Shown here: positions 1 through 9,208 of the stretch, piece after piece
Layout of the letters: each line of letters opens with the position of its first letter
Position numbering within the stretch: position 1 is the first letter of the stretch
Assembly: GCA_965220235.1 (NCBI GenBank)
Contig: OZ244815.1
Coordinates: 3,224,001 to 3,288,000 of the forward strand
DNA: 64,000 bases
DNA from: Bin55 sp965220235
Lineage (GTDB): Bacteria > Pseudomonadota > Gammaproteobacteria > Pseudomonadales > Azotimanducaceae
Direction of reading: 5' to 3'
Made by a program: the position numbers and the translations under genes
The notes under the pieces: model-generated
What the model saw: the letters and a program-made list of their open reading frames with translations, nothing else
What the model was told of the DNA's origin: nothing
The model's database searches: none

Positions 1-884
1 CGGAGCAACTCTGGACCGTGAATCTCAATATTGGTACCTACCGGAATCATCCCAATAACGGTTGCGCAGCCGCCTGCACCAATCATCTTCCACGCTTGTT
101 CTGTCGTGACTTTTAATCCGATGGCTTCGAATGCGTAGTGAACACCGCCGCCGGTCATCTCGCGTACCGCTTCAACCGGATCAACTTCCACCGCGTTGAC
201 GGTATCCGTCGCACCAAATTTCCGTGCCAGTTCAAGCTTCCTCGGGACGGTATCGATGGCGATGATTCGACCAGCACCTGCTAGTTCTGCACCGTTAACA
301 CAAGACAAACCAACACCACCACAGCCAATCACCGCTACAGACGAGCCAGGCTCGATCGCAGCCGTATGGATGACCGCGCCTACGCCTGTGGTCACGCCAC
401 AGCCGATCAATGCAGCTCGATCCAGCGGCATATCTTCGCGGATCTTCGCAACCGCGTGCTCATGCACCAGCATGTACTCGGCGAACGACGAGAGATTGAG
501 GAATTGCGCCACTGGCTTACCGTCTCTCGATAGACGTGGCTCATCGTCGAAGCCGCGTTGAAGCTCAGGTTCCTGACACAGTGACATATGTCCGGTGAGA
601 CAGTATTCGCAATGTCCGCAGAACGCGGACAAGCACGTAATAACGTGATCGCCCGGTTTCACGTAAACGACATCCGATCCAACCTGCTCAACAATGCCCG
701 CAGATTCATGACCGAGAATGCATGGAACCGGGTACGGATACGAACCGTTTTGAAAGTGCAAGTCTGAATGACAAACCCCCGCCGCAACTGTACGAACCAG
801 TACTTCTCGGGCGCGCGGTTTGCTGATGGAAACCTCTTCGACCTCAAGAGGGCTTCTCGCCTCGTTCAATACTGCTGCTTTCAT
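1..884 (-). CDS. Zinc-dependent alcohol dehydrogenase (C-terminus beyond window)
   Basis: Medium-chain, class III-like Zn alcohol dehydrogenase that oxidises alcohols or hydroxymethyl adducts with NAD in the cytoplasm. Translating from the ATG at 884 gives 294 uninterrupted residues before the window edge; the family is about 360-370 residues, so roughly 70 are missing. Visible are the catalytic zinc cysteine (GVCHSDLH) with the histidine of LGHE, a four-cysteine structural zinc lobe (FCGHCEYC then C), and the Rossmann glycines VIGCGGVG followed by an acidic residue (AIDTVPRK) that suggests NAD rather than NADP. The arrangement fits the Rxyl_3153/NDMA-type group of class III enzymes, although the exact substrate cannot be told. 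It lies 46 bp downstream of the ABC-2 permease gene on the same strand, so it may be co-transcribed. Confidence 0.9.
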   Translation of the reverse strand, partial: MKAAVLNEARSPLEVEEVSISKPRAREVLVRTVAAGVCHSDLHFQNGSYPYPVPCILGHESAGIVEQVGSDVVYVKPGDHVITCLSAFCGHCEYCLTGHMSLCQEPELQRGFDDEPRLSRDGKPVAQFLNLSSFAEYMLVHEHAVAKIREDMPLDRAALIGCGVTTGVGAVIHTAAIEPGSSVAVIGCGGVGLSCVNGAELAGAGRIIAIDTVPRKLELARKFGATDTVNAVEVDPVEAVREMTGGGVHYAFEAIGLKVTTEQAWKMIGAGGCATVIGMIPVGTNIEIHGPELL

Positions 885-930
885 CGTCAATCTCCTCAGA
901 CCTGATCAAGCCCAACTTCAAATTAAAACC

Positions 931-1644
931 CTAACCGCTTAGCAGTTTCTCCCTCCGGTTACTCCGCATAAACGCAAGACCAAGAATTGAGAGGGTAAGC
1001 AAGGCATAGCCAATTCGATTTTGCACTGTCGCCGCCAATAAGGTCTCGGGGTCCGCGTCAAATAAACTAAAGGGGTTGTAGAAAGGCGAAAACACGCGTT
1101 GAACATTGCCAAAGCCTGATACGAATGCAAAAAACACAAGCACAAGCGCCGTAGCAACCGCGCCTCCTATTTCGCTTCGAAACAACGCCGACATTCCCAT
1201 CGCCAGAACCATCGCAAAGAGCGCTCCTTGCAGCGCTCCTTGGAGCGCGAGAAGTGGGTATTTCGTAATAAAAAACCAAACACCAATCCCGAGCAGAATC
1301 TCGACTGGAAGCAGTATGAGCACAGCTGCGAGCAACTTGACCCACCAAACGCGTTCACATCCCCCAGGCACCGTGTAAACGATTTCCAAACTTCGACCAC
1401 TGATCTCACTGGCAATGATTCTCAAGCCAAGGAAGACACCGATAAAAACCAGCGGAATCCCAAGCAGTGTTACCTGGGCATGCCCACCGTTGAATCCATC
1501 AACTAGCCCAACGTACTCGAGCAAGAATAGTCCTAGGACCCAGACCGGTGCCACTAACAAAATCAAGTAAAAATACTTCCCCGAGAGACTGATCGCAGCA
1601 TAGCGGTACATCTCCAACCCGCCCAAGAAAGATCGTAGATTCAT
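931..1644 (-). CDS. ABC-2 type transporter permease
   Basis: A 237-residue integral membrane protein with about six hydrophobic segments and no soluble domain, matching the compact ABC-2 permease fold. The motif around EISGRSLEIVYTVP, just after the second membrane segment, resembles the coupling region of ABC-2 permeases, which touches the ATPase. The start ATG is 2 bp after the stop of the RND-ABC fusion gene, so the two are almost certainly translated together. The fused ATPase domain is therefore the probable energy source for this permease. Substrate unknown; drug or lipid export is the common role of such permeases, but nothing here shows it. Confidence 0.82.
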   Translation of the reverse strand: MNLRSFLGGLEMYRYAAISLSGKYFYLILLVAPVWVLGLFLLEYVGLVDGFNGGHAQVTLLGIPLVFIGVFLGLRIIASEISGRSLEIVYTVPGGCERVWWVKLLAAVLILLPVEILLGIGVWFFITKYPLLALQGALQGALFAMVLAMGMSALFRSEIGGAVATALVLVFFAFVSGFGNVQRVFSPFYNPFSLFDADPETLLAATVQNRIGYALLTLSILGLAFMRSNRREKLLSG

Positions 1645-1646
1645 CG

Positions 1647-4600
1647 TTACGTCGTATCGCCGATCAACCAGAGGTACCCGTCTTCGAGATTTGCATTAAC
1701 CTTCGTTGCGTCACGCACAGGTGCTTCGCTCGCTAATATCCTTCTACGAACTTGACCGCCTCCGGTTGGGGTTTCGTTAACAAGGATCGCGCCGTCTGGC
1801 AGTTCAAACCCAACATCTTCGGATTGCTCAAACGTCCAAACTTTGTCGTCCGCATAAGTAGAAAGATCCGACGGCGCACCATCGAATTGCATCTCATTTC
1901 GAGCTAGTACAAGAACTCGATCGCATGCTACTGCCACGTCATCAACCACGTGCGTTGAAAACAAAACGATTCGGTTCTGCGCAAGTCGACTAAGGAGATT
2001 TCGAAATCGAATGCGTTCCCTCGGGTCAAGACCGACAGTAGGTTCGTCAACAATGATGATCGGTGGGAGGCGCAACAGTGTTCTTGCCACCGCGACCCGT
2101 TGCCGCATCCCGCCTGACAAACTACCGATTGCATCGTCCTCCTTCTCCTCGAGGCCGACCTCCTTCAGCAGACTGTCAACACGCTCTTCGCGATCCGCGA
2201 CGGGGATTTCATACAAACCCGCATAGTACATTAAGTACGCCTTAGGTGTCGAACCAGCGGGTAATCCAGAGTCCTGTGGCAGGTAGCCAATCCAACGCGC
2301 TAAGTGCTTTTTCAGCAGACTTATCGGCACGCCTCCGAGCGACACCAGACCGCTAGTCGGCTCAAGGATTCCCGCCATTTGCCTCAGTAAGGTCGTCTTA
2401 CCTGCGCCGTTCGGTCCGAGAATACCGATCATGCCTCGCTCGGCAATGAAATCCACACCCGTAAGCGCTTTGACCTCATCACCGTGCATATCCAATCCAG
2501 CCAATCGTTTCGACCAACGTCTTAGGAAAGTGCGCGGATAGCGGAGAAAACCCTCTACTCGCTCCGGAATATCGCCTCGAATCTGTCTGACAGCACTCCG
2601 GCGCATGAACTGCAATACGAACAAGATCACACCGATAACGATCGGCCAGATCAAAGGTACCTCAGGAACCTCGTTTTCAAGCGTCGGTCTCACGTTGACG
2701 ATGTAGACGTTTATCGCAATCGCGATCCAGGGTAATCCGTATACCAACGCGGTCACCAGACCGTTCGGAATCACCGACCCGGTATCGTCCACTCGACCCA
2801 AGAGGCTGCGAATTTCGTAAGTAAATAGACCAATACAAAACGCCACGCCAAGCGAAGCAAGTAAACCCCATAGACCTTCGATCGTCAGATAACTGATTGC
2901 TCCAAAACCAGCCGCGACAATAAAAAAAACAAGCACTTTTTCAATCGAATCGGCACGCGAGAACATCACACCGCCACGTTCGATGACGCGACTGATGAAC
3001 TCCTTGCGTCGCTCAATCGTTGCGCGCAACGGACCCGGTAGACCGTAGATCTTGCCGAGGTGTTTGACCTCAAGCAGAGGTGGACCTCCATCGGTGTGAG
3101 GTTCCGGTGGCTCCTGTCTACGGAAGAACATCACTATCAGCGCGAGTAAACAGCCACCCACAAGCAACGCGACGATGAACTGCCACAGGATTGATTCCAA
3201 CAGACCAGACCAGATTAACCACGTCATGATGGCAGCTGTCGCACCAACCCAACCGACCATTAACCACGGTCCGACGCGACCGAATATCCGATCTAGTCGG
3301 TGGAGCAAGATGTAGCCGACCGGGATGACCAATAGAGTCAATAGTGCTGAAGTGATTAAACCGCCGATTACTGTCACTGCGAATCCAGGCCAGATTTCGT
3401 TTTCACGTCCTGTTGAGACGGCTAGTGGCGCCAACGCTGCGATAGTTGTCGCAGTCACCAATAACACAGGTCGGGTACGTTCTCTCATCGCAGATAGCGC
3501 TGCGGCACCGCGTGACCAGCCTGCATCGAGCGTCTTCCTTTGCATGCGATCCACAAGCAAGATCGCGGGATTGACCGTAAGGCCAACCAATGCCAACATT
3601 CCAACAAGGACACCCGGTTCTAGTGGTTTTCCGGTAAAGAACAAAACCCAGCCCGATCCCAACATCGTAAGTGGGAGTGCAAGCAACACCAATACCGGTA
3701 ATGACAACGACTCGAAAGTCATTGCCAATACCAGGAACAAAAATAATATTGCAGGAAGCAAGACCTTCGACACCGCAGATACATCTTCGTTTTGCTCTGG
3801 CGTTTCGATCACATACTCAGGCGGTCGCGGCGCGCTCGCCGCCATCATGTTGATTTGCTCACGAATCGATTCGAGCGCCTCACCCGATGAAGGCGCTGAA
3901 CTACTAAATCGATAGTTGACCGCCATTTCGCGTCTGCCATTCTTGTGCACGATCACAGGGGAAGGTCGCATCTGACGCGCGGTTGCAACCGTCTCTAGGC
4001 GGATCGCTCCGGCAGTCGTGTTAATGCGCATGTTGCGCAAGTCGCTGAGCGATGTCGTTTCATCCCTTACGCCGATGCGTTCAACGACGATAGGAATCTC
4101 ACGGCCCGATGGTAGCGCGTAATCCGTAGCCATTTGGACGCCTTCAGTACCAGCGATATTGAGGTTTCCAAGAACATCGGTAAGTTGCAATCCGAGGGAG
4201 TCAAGAACACTCTCGTTCGGACTAACCCAGAGTTCAGGATCGCCACGAGGTGCCGCGACCCATGCGCCCGCAATGAAATTCGCACCCTCCAATCGCTCCT
4301 CAATGTCATCGGCAACATTCCAAAGCGTTTGAGAATCAGGACCGGATACAACGATGCGACCTGGCGGCGCATCGTTAAACCTGGACGAGGCTCTCCTTCG
4401 TCGATCCGAGTCATAGTCCTGCTCTCCCGGGCTCATGACGTCGATGCCTCTGAGTTTTGACGCGAGCTTCCATACGCGACCTCGAATCGATCCAACCGTG
4501 AGATCCTTAGGACGATCATCGAGGTCAACAAATTGCACCGTGAGCTGTGCGCCTTCTTTATTACCGTTGACAGTAACGGATTCCACGCCTTCAATGCTCA

Positions 4601-6425
4601 ACAGCTCCGCCTCAATTCGGCTCATCACATCTACGGCGGCGTCGATGCTCCGTGCGCCGCGATCGAACATCACGTTCATCTGGACGCTGTCAGCATTCTG
4701 CGCAACTCTTGCCGAAGTGCCGGCGATGACCGGTATCCACGCGAGGAAGATCGTGAGTAACACTGCAAAAGCGACGCCAGTCAACCAAGTCGCGGGGTAG
4801 CGTAGTGCGGATTTAGAAACCCCAGTTAAAAACACCCGAACGAAATCCGGCGCGACCAATCCACCTCTCTTCTCGTGCACTTCACGCTGACGTTCGACTC
4901 GTTTCAGTGCGGCGGGGGCGGCGAGGCGATGGGCAAGCAACGGCACCAAACCAATCGCTACGAATAGTGACGTACCGATTGGCAACAACAACGAGACCGC
5001 AACGATCGTTATGAATTCCTGAATGAACGTGTTTTCAAGATCTATCAACACGATTGGGAGAAACACGACAGCAGTCGTCAAACTTGCTGCCGAAATCGCT
5101 CGTATGGTTCGTCGTATGCCTTTTTCAGCAGCTTCTGCAATCGGAACCTGACGTTCAACACCACGCAATATCGCTTCATACACTACGACGCTGTTATCGA
5201 CGAGTAACCCCGTCGAAACGGCCAAACCGAACAAAGTCAGTAGATTAATTCCGTACCCAAAGAGGTAGAGCAACGCCAGCGCTAAGACGATACTGATGGG
5301 TACCGCGACACCCACCACCAACACCGCGCGCCATTGGCGTAGGAACAGGAACAACGCGAGCATCGATAGGCTTAAACCAATCAAACCTAGTTTGGTAAGT
5401 CGAGTGAGCTGTTCGCCGACTTGCTCTGAAGCGTCCTGCAGCACGACTAAGTCAATGCCCATCGACTCGAGTTCTGCTCGGACGTCTGCTACTCGCTCAC
5501 GCAATGCGTCACCAAGCTCAACTAAATTAGCGTTTTCCTCTTGATAAACGGTGATGCCTACCGCTTCTTCGCCGTTAACGCGGTAGAACGACTCGTGTGC
5601 CGCGTAGCCGAAGAAAACATCACTTGTGTGGCGCAGTTCTGCGGGCGATTGACCAGAAATCTGCGTGTTCTCAAGCGTCCGAAGGTTCCGCAATCGTCCG
5701 TCCAACATGACGGGCGTTACGCCTGTCTCATCTTCTAAATTACCCATGTAGCGTAGAGAGCCAGCGCTCCGTTCGATCGCTTGGGTAATGTCCTCAGTAT
5801 TAATTCCAAGCATCGCCGCCGCGCTCGGATCAACCTGGATCACGACTTGCCTGCCACCTCCGCCAGAAGTGGTTGCTTGCGCTACGCCAGGAACCGAAGC
5901 AAATCGTGGCGCGATGACATCGGCGGCGATATCGAACAACACGTCGGTATCACCGGTTCCTCCGATGACCGAGATGTCCATTACGAACGTGTCGAACGTA
6001 CTGGTATTCGCAGCACGCACACCTATGAACGTGGTATTGCGGGGTTGCTCACGCTGTAACCGCGAAGCGATCCGTCGTATCTCATATTCACGGATCTTGA
6101 TATCCGTACCCGGTTTAAACTCGATTTGAAGATTGCCTTGAGAACCACGAATCTGTCCGGTCGTCTCACGAACATCCGGAATCGAACCGATCCGCGACTC
6201 CAGTTTGTTGAGAATTTCACGTTCTAGTAGCTCTGGACTACTGTTCTGCCGTGAAAACATGACTGATATGGTCTCGCCTTCAAGTGAAGGTAAGAGCGAG
6301 ATCGGCATCCTTTGAACTGCGATCAGACCTAGCAGCAGGCATGCGAGAAAGAGCATGCTCGTCGCCATAGGTCGCCTGATCGGCAGACTTAGTATCGCGT
6401 TACTACTGAAAGAGCGTGTGGCCAC
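1647..6425 (-). CDS. RND efflux permease fused to ABC ATPase, 1592 residues
   Basis: The first ~1030 residues are an AcrB/MdtB-type RND proton-driven efflux permease: N-terminal SLPIRRPMATSMLFL, two large periplasmic regions, and TM4 with GLLVDNSVVVYEA, where D410 matches the first proton-relay Asp of AcrB while the second is Asn411. The AcrB TM10 lysine position reads GLTVNPAILLVD, so it is Asn. After two more membrane segments comes an ABC ATPase domain: an early strand LLEVKHLGKIYG (from 1117), Walker A GPNGAGKTT (1337), signature LSGGM (1436), Walker B with D1460-E1461 (IIIVDEP), and H-loop FSTH. About 185 residues holding several hydrophobic helices separate the first strand from Walker A. 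The start is GTG at 6425. No membrane-fusion or outer-membrane partner lies nearby. The reading frame is unbroken, so this is a true fusion and not two genes. Confidence 0.88.
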   Translation of the reverse strand: MATRSFSSNAILSLPIRRPMATSMLFLACLLLGLIAVQRMPISLLPSLEGETISVMFSRQNSSPELLEREILNKLESRIGSIPDVRETTGQIRGSQGNLQIEFKPGTDIKIREYEIRRIASRLQREQPRNTTFIGVRAANTSTFDTFVMDISVIGGTGDTDVLFDIAADVIAPRFASVPGVAQATTSGGGGRQVVIQVDPSAAAMLGINTEDITQAIERSAGSLRYMGNLEDETGVTPVMLDGRLRNLRTLENTQISGQSPAELRHTSDVFFGYAAHESFYRVNGEEAVGITVYQEENANLVELGDALRERVADVRAELESMGIDLVVLQDASEQVGEQLTRLTKLGLIGLSLSMLALFLFLRQWRAVLVVGVAVPISIVLALALLYLFGYGINLLTLFGLAVSTGLLVDNSVVVYEAILRGVERQVPIAEAAEKGIRRTIRAISAASLTTAVVFLPIVLIDLENTFIQEFITIVAVSLLLPIGTSLFVAIGLVPLLAHRLAAPAALKRVERQREVHEKRGGLVAPDFVRVFLTGVSKSALRYPATWLTGVAFAVLLTIFLAWIPVIAGTSARVAQNADSVQMNVMFDRGARSIDAAVDVMSRIEAELLSIEGVESVTVNGNKEGAQLTVQFVDLDDRPKDLTVGSIRGRVWKLASKLRGIDVMSPGEQDYDSDRRRRASSRFNDAPPGRIVVSGPDSQTLWNVADDIEERLEGANFIAGAWVAAPRGDPELWVSPNESVLDSLGLQLTDVLGNLNIAGTEGVQMATDYALPSGREIPIVVERIGVRDETTSLSDLRNMRINTTAGAIRLETVATARQMRPSPVIVHKNGRREMAVNYRFSSSAPSSGEALESIREQINMMAASAPRPPEYVIETPEQNEDVSAVSKVLLPAILFLFLVLAMTFESLSLPVLVLLALPLTMLGSGWVLFFTGKPLEPGVLVGMLALVGLTVNPAILLVDRMQRKTLDAGWSRGAAALSAMRERTRPVLLVTATTIAALAPLAVSTGRENEIWPGFAVTVIGGLITSALLTLLVIPVGYILLHRLDRIFGRVGPWLMVGWVGATAAIMTWLIWSGLLESILWQFIVALLVGGCLLALIVMFFRRQEPPEPHTDGGPPLLEVKHLGKIYGLPGPLRATIERRKEFISRVIERGGVMFSRADSIEKVLVFFIVAAGFGAISYLTIEGLWGLLASLGVAFCIGLFTYEIRSLLGRVDDTGSVIPNGLVTALVYGLPWIAIAINVYIVNVRPTLENEVPEVPLIWPIVIGVILFVLQFMRRSAVRQIRGDIPERVEGFLRYPRTFLRRWSKRLAGLDMHGDEVKALTGVDFIAERGMIGILGPNGAGKTTLLRQMAGILEPTSGLVSLGGVPISLLKKHLARWIGYLPQDSGLPAGSTPKAYLMYYAGLYEIPVADREERVDSLLKEVGLEEKEDDAIGSLSGGMRQRVAVARTLLRLPPIIIVDEPTVGLDPRERIRFRNLLSRLAQNRIVLFSTHVVDDVAVACDRVLVLARNEMQFDGAPSDLSTYADDKVWTFEQSEDVGFELPDGAILVNETPTGGGQVRRRILASEAPVRDATKVNANLEDGYLWLIGDTT

Positions 6426-6607
6426 GGGAAGAACTTGGTAGCGGCAGGATTAAGCGATTACGATGACAGTCCACGAGTCCTTGGAACGAACTCGCGGCTT
6501 GCTTTTGCTACGACGTCAGCGTACGCGTGCACAAAAACATGATTTTAAGCTGCGAAAACTCTGATTAATTAGTGTTCTGATACGAACGACTGAATCGACT
6601 AGTTAGT

Positions 6608-6635
6608 TTGATTTTTCAAGTTTTTATGGCATAGT
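6608..6635 (+). promoter_or_regulatory. Possible sigma-70 promoter of the PuuD-like gene
   Basis: TTGATT and CATAGT are 16 bp apart in the 266-bp divergent gap between the RND-ABC gene and the PuuD-like gene. Each box matches four of six consensus bases. It lies 57 bp before the ATG at 6692. Predicted by eye only. Confidence 0.35.
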
Positions 6636-6691
6636 TAGCGATGGGTAACGCGGTTACACTGTACCTAATCATCGTCCGCGGGGGAGAACAC

Positions 6692-7363
6692 ATGGATTTT
6701 CTAGAAGTCATCAACTACATGGCGCGTTGGGGTCATTACGTATTTGGTGTCGCATGGATCGGTTTGCTTTATTACTTCAACTTTGTTCAAGGTGGTTTCG
6801 CCGCGAACGCGTCTGATTCCACCAAAGTAGAGCTCTTCACCAAGCTAGTTCCCACGGCATTGTGGTATTTCCGGTGGGCAGCTCTATTGACGTTCCTAAC
6901 GGGATTGATATTACTGTATTTCGTACATGAGGTTGGTCTGCTTACAAGTGGTCTGCTAATAGGCGGCCTAATGGCAACCATCATGTTCCTAAACGTTTGG
7001 TTGGTGATCTGGCCGAATCAAAAGATCGTCATCGCTTCGAATGAATCTATCGCTGGGGGCGGTGAAGCGGACCCGGGTCAGGCGGACGCCGCCGCCAAAG
7101 CACTGTTGGCATCCCGTACGAACACGTTTCTCTCACTTCCGATGCTCTTCCTTATGGGTAGTTCAGCACACGGGAGTCTATGGATGAAAGGAGATGCTTG
7201 GAATCAACCTAGCTATGACTTCTGGGTCTTATTGATACTCGTTATCCTGATTGAAGCCAATGCACTGTTCGGAAAGACCGGACCTCTAACCACGGTCAAA
7301 GGGGTCATTGGGAGCAGTGTTGTCTTGACGGTAGTGATGTTTGCCGTACTAGCTTGGCTGTAA
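6692..7363 (+). CDS. PuuD-like (DUF989) membrane protein without cytochrome c domain
   Basis: A 223-residue inner-membrane protein with about six hydrophobic helices. The N-terminus (EVINYMARWGHYVFGVAWIG, then YYFNFVQGGF) matches the membrane domain of urate hydroxylase PuuD. Full PuuD oxidises urate through a C-terminal cytochrome c domain with a CxxCH motif; that domain is absent here, so electron transfer would need another partner and urate oxidation is not assured. I chose the ATG at 6692 over an in-frame ATG 51 bp upstream, because GGGGGAGAA sits 6 bp before it and the protein then begins at the family's usual MDF. Single gene with its own terminator; no purine-catabolism neighbours. 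Confidence 0.75.
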   Translation: MDFLEVINYMARWGHYVFGVAWIGLLYYFNFVQGGFAANASDSTKVELFTKLVPTALWYFRWAALLTFLTGLILLYFVHEVGLLTSGLLIGGLMATIMFLNVWLVIWPNQKIVIASNESIAGGGEADPGQADAAAKALLASRTNTFLSLPMLFLMGSSAHGSLWMKGDAWNQPSYDFWVLLILVILIEANALFGKTGPLTTVKGVIGSSVVLTVVMFAVLAWL

Positions 7364-7388
7364 CACGCTAAAGACTAGCTGTACTTTT

Positions 7389-7423
7389 GAAGGGGTCTCG
7401 ATCGAGACCCCTTCTTCTTTTTC
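7389..7423 (+). terminator. Rho-independent terminator after the PuuD-like gene
   Basis: A perfect 11-bp inverted repeat (GAAGGGGTCTC / GAGACCCCTTC) with a 4-base GATC loop, followed by a T-rich run (TTCTTTTTC). It begins 26 bp after the stop codon. This is the clearest intrinsic terminator in the window. Confidence 0.9.
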
Positions 7424-7639
7424 TCGCCTTAACTCTTGTGTTTCCATACGGAACTCGATGAGTGCGTTGCGTCTGAACCTCATTCACACAGACGATGTCG
7501 GCGCCAAACTAGAAGGCACTCTAACGCTTTACTTTTGCAAAAGAAATTTGTCTAAAACGACGTTGTGAGCTGCTTTGGTACCGATTGGTTGCACTGTCAG
7601 TTAAACTAGCACTTATTTTCTCCCACTTGCGAATCACTC

Positions 7640-8332
7640 TTGAGCGACGATTCACTCGTACCTGGTCGTATATCTCCGACCGCTGATCCCGAAGGGTCCT
7701 ATCGACGTAACAACCGTTCATCCTCAGGACGGACGGTGCTGATCATGACGTTTCTATTACTGTTTTTAGTCGTAGGTCTTGTCGCCTTAGGATGGCTTGT
7801 TTGGCAACAACAACAGTCTATGACATTGATGAGTGAGCAACTAACCGAAGCGCATGATCAAGTTACCAAACTTTCCAATCAGCTCACAGACACCGAATCC
7901 AACATGACGGCAACGGTCCAAGATGCAGACCAACAGATCGCTATCAATGAGTCAGAAATACGAAAACTCTGGGACGTGAGCAACAAACGGAATAAAGGTT
8001 GGATTCAGACGAACCAAGCAAATGTCGCGACCAATCAGGACGAACTCGCTGCCACACGGAGGACATTGTCACAGATCGAAACCGACCTTAACACGTCCTT
8101 GACGAGTGTGATAGCTCAACAACGCGATCTCACGGATAAGATCAACGTGTTAACCCGACAAACGAACCAGTTAAACGACACGATCAAGCGTCAAGTCGAA
8201 CAGAACACCCAGTCTATTCAAGCGATCGATGTATCCCGGCAGCAAAACAATCAGCGGCTGCTAGATGCATCCCGTCGTGTGAGCGGTCTTGAAAGTCGCG
8301 TTAGCACCTTAGAGAGTAGACCAGGGCTCTAG
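7640..8332 (+). CDS. Membrane-anchored coiled-coil protein of unknown function
   Basis: 230 residues from a TTG start: a short polar cytoplasmic N-terminus (to about 30), one strongly hydrophobic segment (about 32-55, VLIMTFLLLFLVVGLVALGW), then a long Gln/Asn/Thr-rich region to the C-terminus with heptad-like spacing, which predicts a periplasmic coiled coil. The tail repeats a short unit (SGLESRVSTLESR). The layout resembles HemX-like or other single-pass coiled-coil scaffolds, but no catalytic motif is visible and I do not recognise a family. It converges on the LLM oxidoreductase gene with 1 bp between stop codons. No convincing ribosome site precedes the TTG, so the exact start is uncertain. 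Confidence 0.65.
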   Translation: MSDDSLVPGRISPTADPEGSYRRNNRSSSGRTVLIMTFLLLFLVVGLVALGWLVWQQQQSMTLMSEQLTEAHDQVTKLSNQLTDTESNMTATVQDADQQIAINESEIRKLWDVSNKRNKGWIQTNQANVATNQDELAATRRTLSQIETDLNTSLTSVIAQQRDLTDKINVLTRQTNQLNDTIKRQVEQNTQSIQAIDVSRQQNNQRLLDASRRVSGLESRVSTLESRPGL

Positions 8333-8333
8333 G

Positions 8334-9167
8334 CTAATCAGGTATCCTTGACACGGCATCCCGCATTGTCGGAATGTGATCGGAAACGCCAATCCCGCCG
8401 CCTAGTGTTCTTAGGCAAAGGTGCGTGAGCCCAAGATCCTGCCACCCTGAGACACGTTCTTGCCATTCGTCTTTACGCGGTCCAACTACGGCAACACCCG
8501 CCTCCATCCCGAGATCCTCGGGAGCTCTCCCTGCTTCAACAGCATGAGCATTAATACTGTCGCGTACTTCGGGAAATTGGCTTGGGTCGCATAACACAAA
8601 CCATCCGTCAGCCAATGTACCAATTCGACGACGTACTGGTTCGGATGGCACACCCGCACCACCTATCCACATCGGTATCGGTTGCTGCACAGGCAGAGGG
8701 TCTAGAAACACTTCGGAAGTAATCGCATCGTACTTCGTACTAGCCCCAATCGATTCGCCACACCACAGCTGTTTTAACAGCGCCATTTGCTCGGAGCATC
8801 GACGACCTCGTTGCCGGAAATCGATCCCCATCGACTCGTACTCCTCAACACTTCCCCCGACCCCAATCCCTAAGCGCACGCGCCCACCACTTAGTCGGTC
8901 AAGTTCCGCAGATTGTTTCGCGAACAATACGGTCTGACGCGCGGGAAGCACGATCACCGAAGGCACGAGTTCAATTTTTGTGGTCACGGCTGCGATGTAG
9001 CTGAGAAGCATCATCGGTTCGTGTAGGTGCCCGCTGTTCCTGCGGAATACTTGATCCGGAACGCGCAAGTGTGTGAGACCTAAATCATCGGCGGCTTGAG
9101 CAAAATCCCTCATCGCGATCAAATCGTCGCGCATTTCTCTCACAGGTAACGAAATACCAATCTTCAT
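8334..9167 (-). CDS. Luciferase-like (LLM class) flavin/F420-type oxidoreductase
   Basis: 277 residues of the bacterial luciferase-like TIM-barrel family. N-terminal strand MKIGISLPV, then RVPDQV, the typical region VIVLPARQTVLFAKQSAELDRLSGGRVRLGIGVG, and a late segment PIPMWIGGAG. These match the TIGR03619-type 'probable F420-dependent' group; in Proteobacteria many such proteins use FMN instead, so the cofactor is undecided. No reductase partner is nearby. ATG at 9167. It lies in the same orientation as the acyltransferase gene upstream (41-bp gap), so a shared transcript is possible. Confidence 0.85.
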   Translation of the reverse strand: MKIGISLPVREMRDDLIAMRDFAQAADDLGLTHLRVPDQVFRRNSGHLHEPMMLLSYIAAVTTKIELVPSVIVLPARQTVLFAKQSAELDRLSGGRVRLGIGVGGSVEEYESMGIDFRQRGRRCSEQMALLKQLWCGESIGASTKYDAITSEVFLDPLPVQQPIPMWIGGAGVPSEPVRRRIGTLADGWFVLCDPSQFPEVRDSINAHAVEAGRAPEDLGMEAGVAVVGPRKDEWQERVSGWQDLGLTHLCLRTLGGGIGVSDHIPTMRDAVSRIPD

Positions 9168-9208
9168 TCAGAGATATCCTTCAAAAGCTAATTCCAAAAC
9201 CTAATAGC

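Noticed and set aside
3325..3915. 196-codon plus-strand frame inside the RND region
   Set aside because: Antisense shadow of the RND permease coding sequence.
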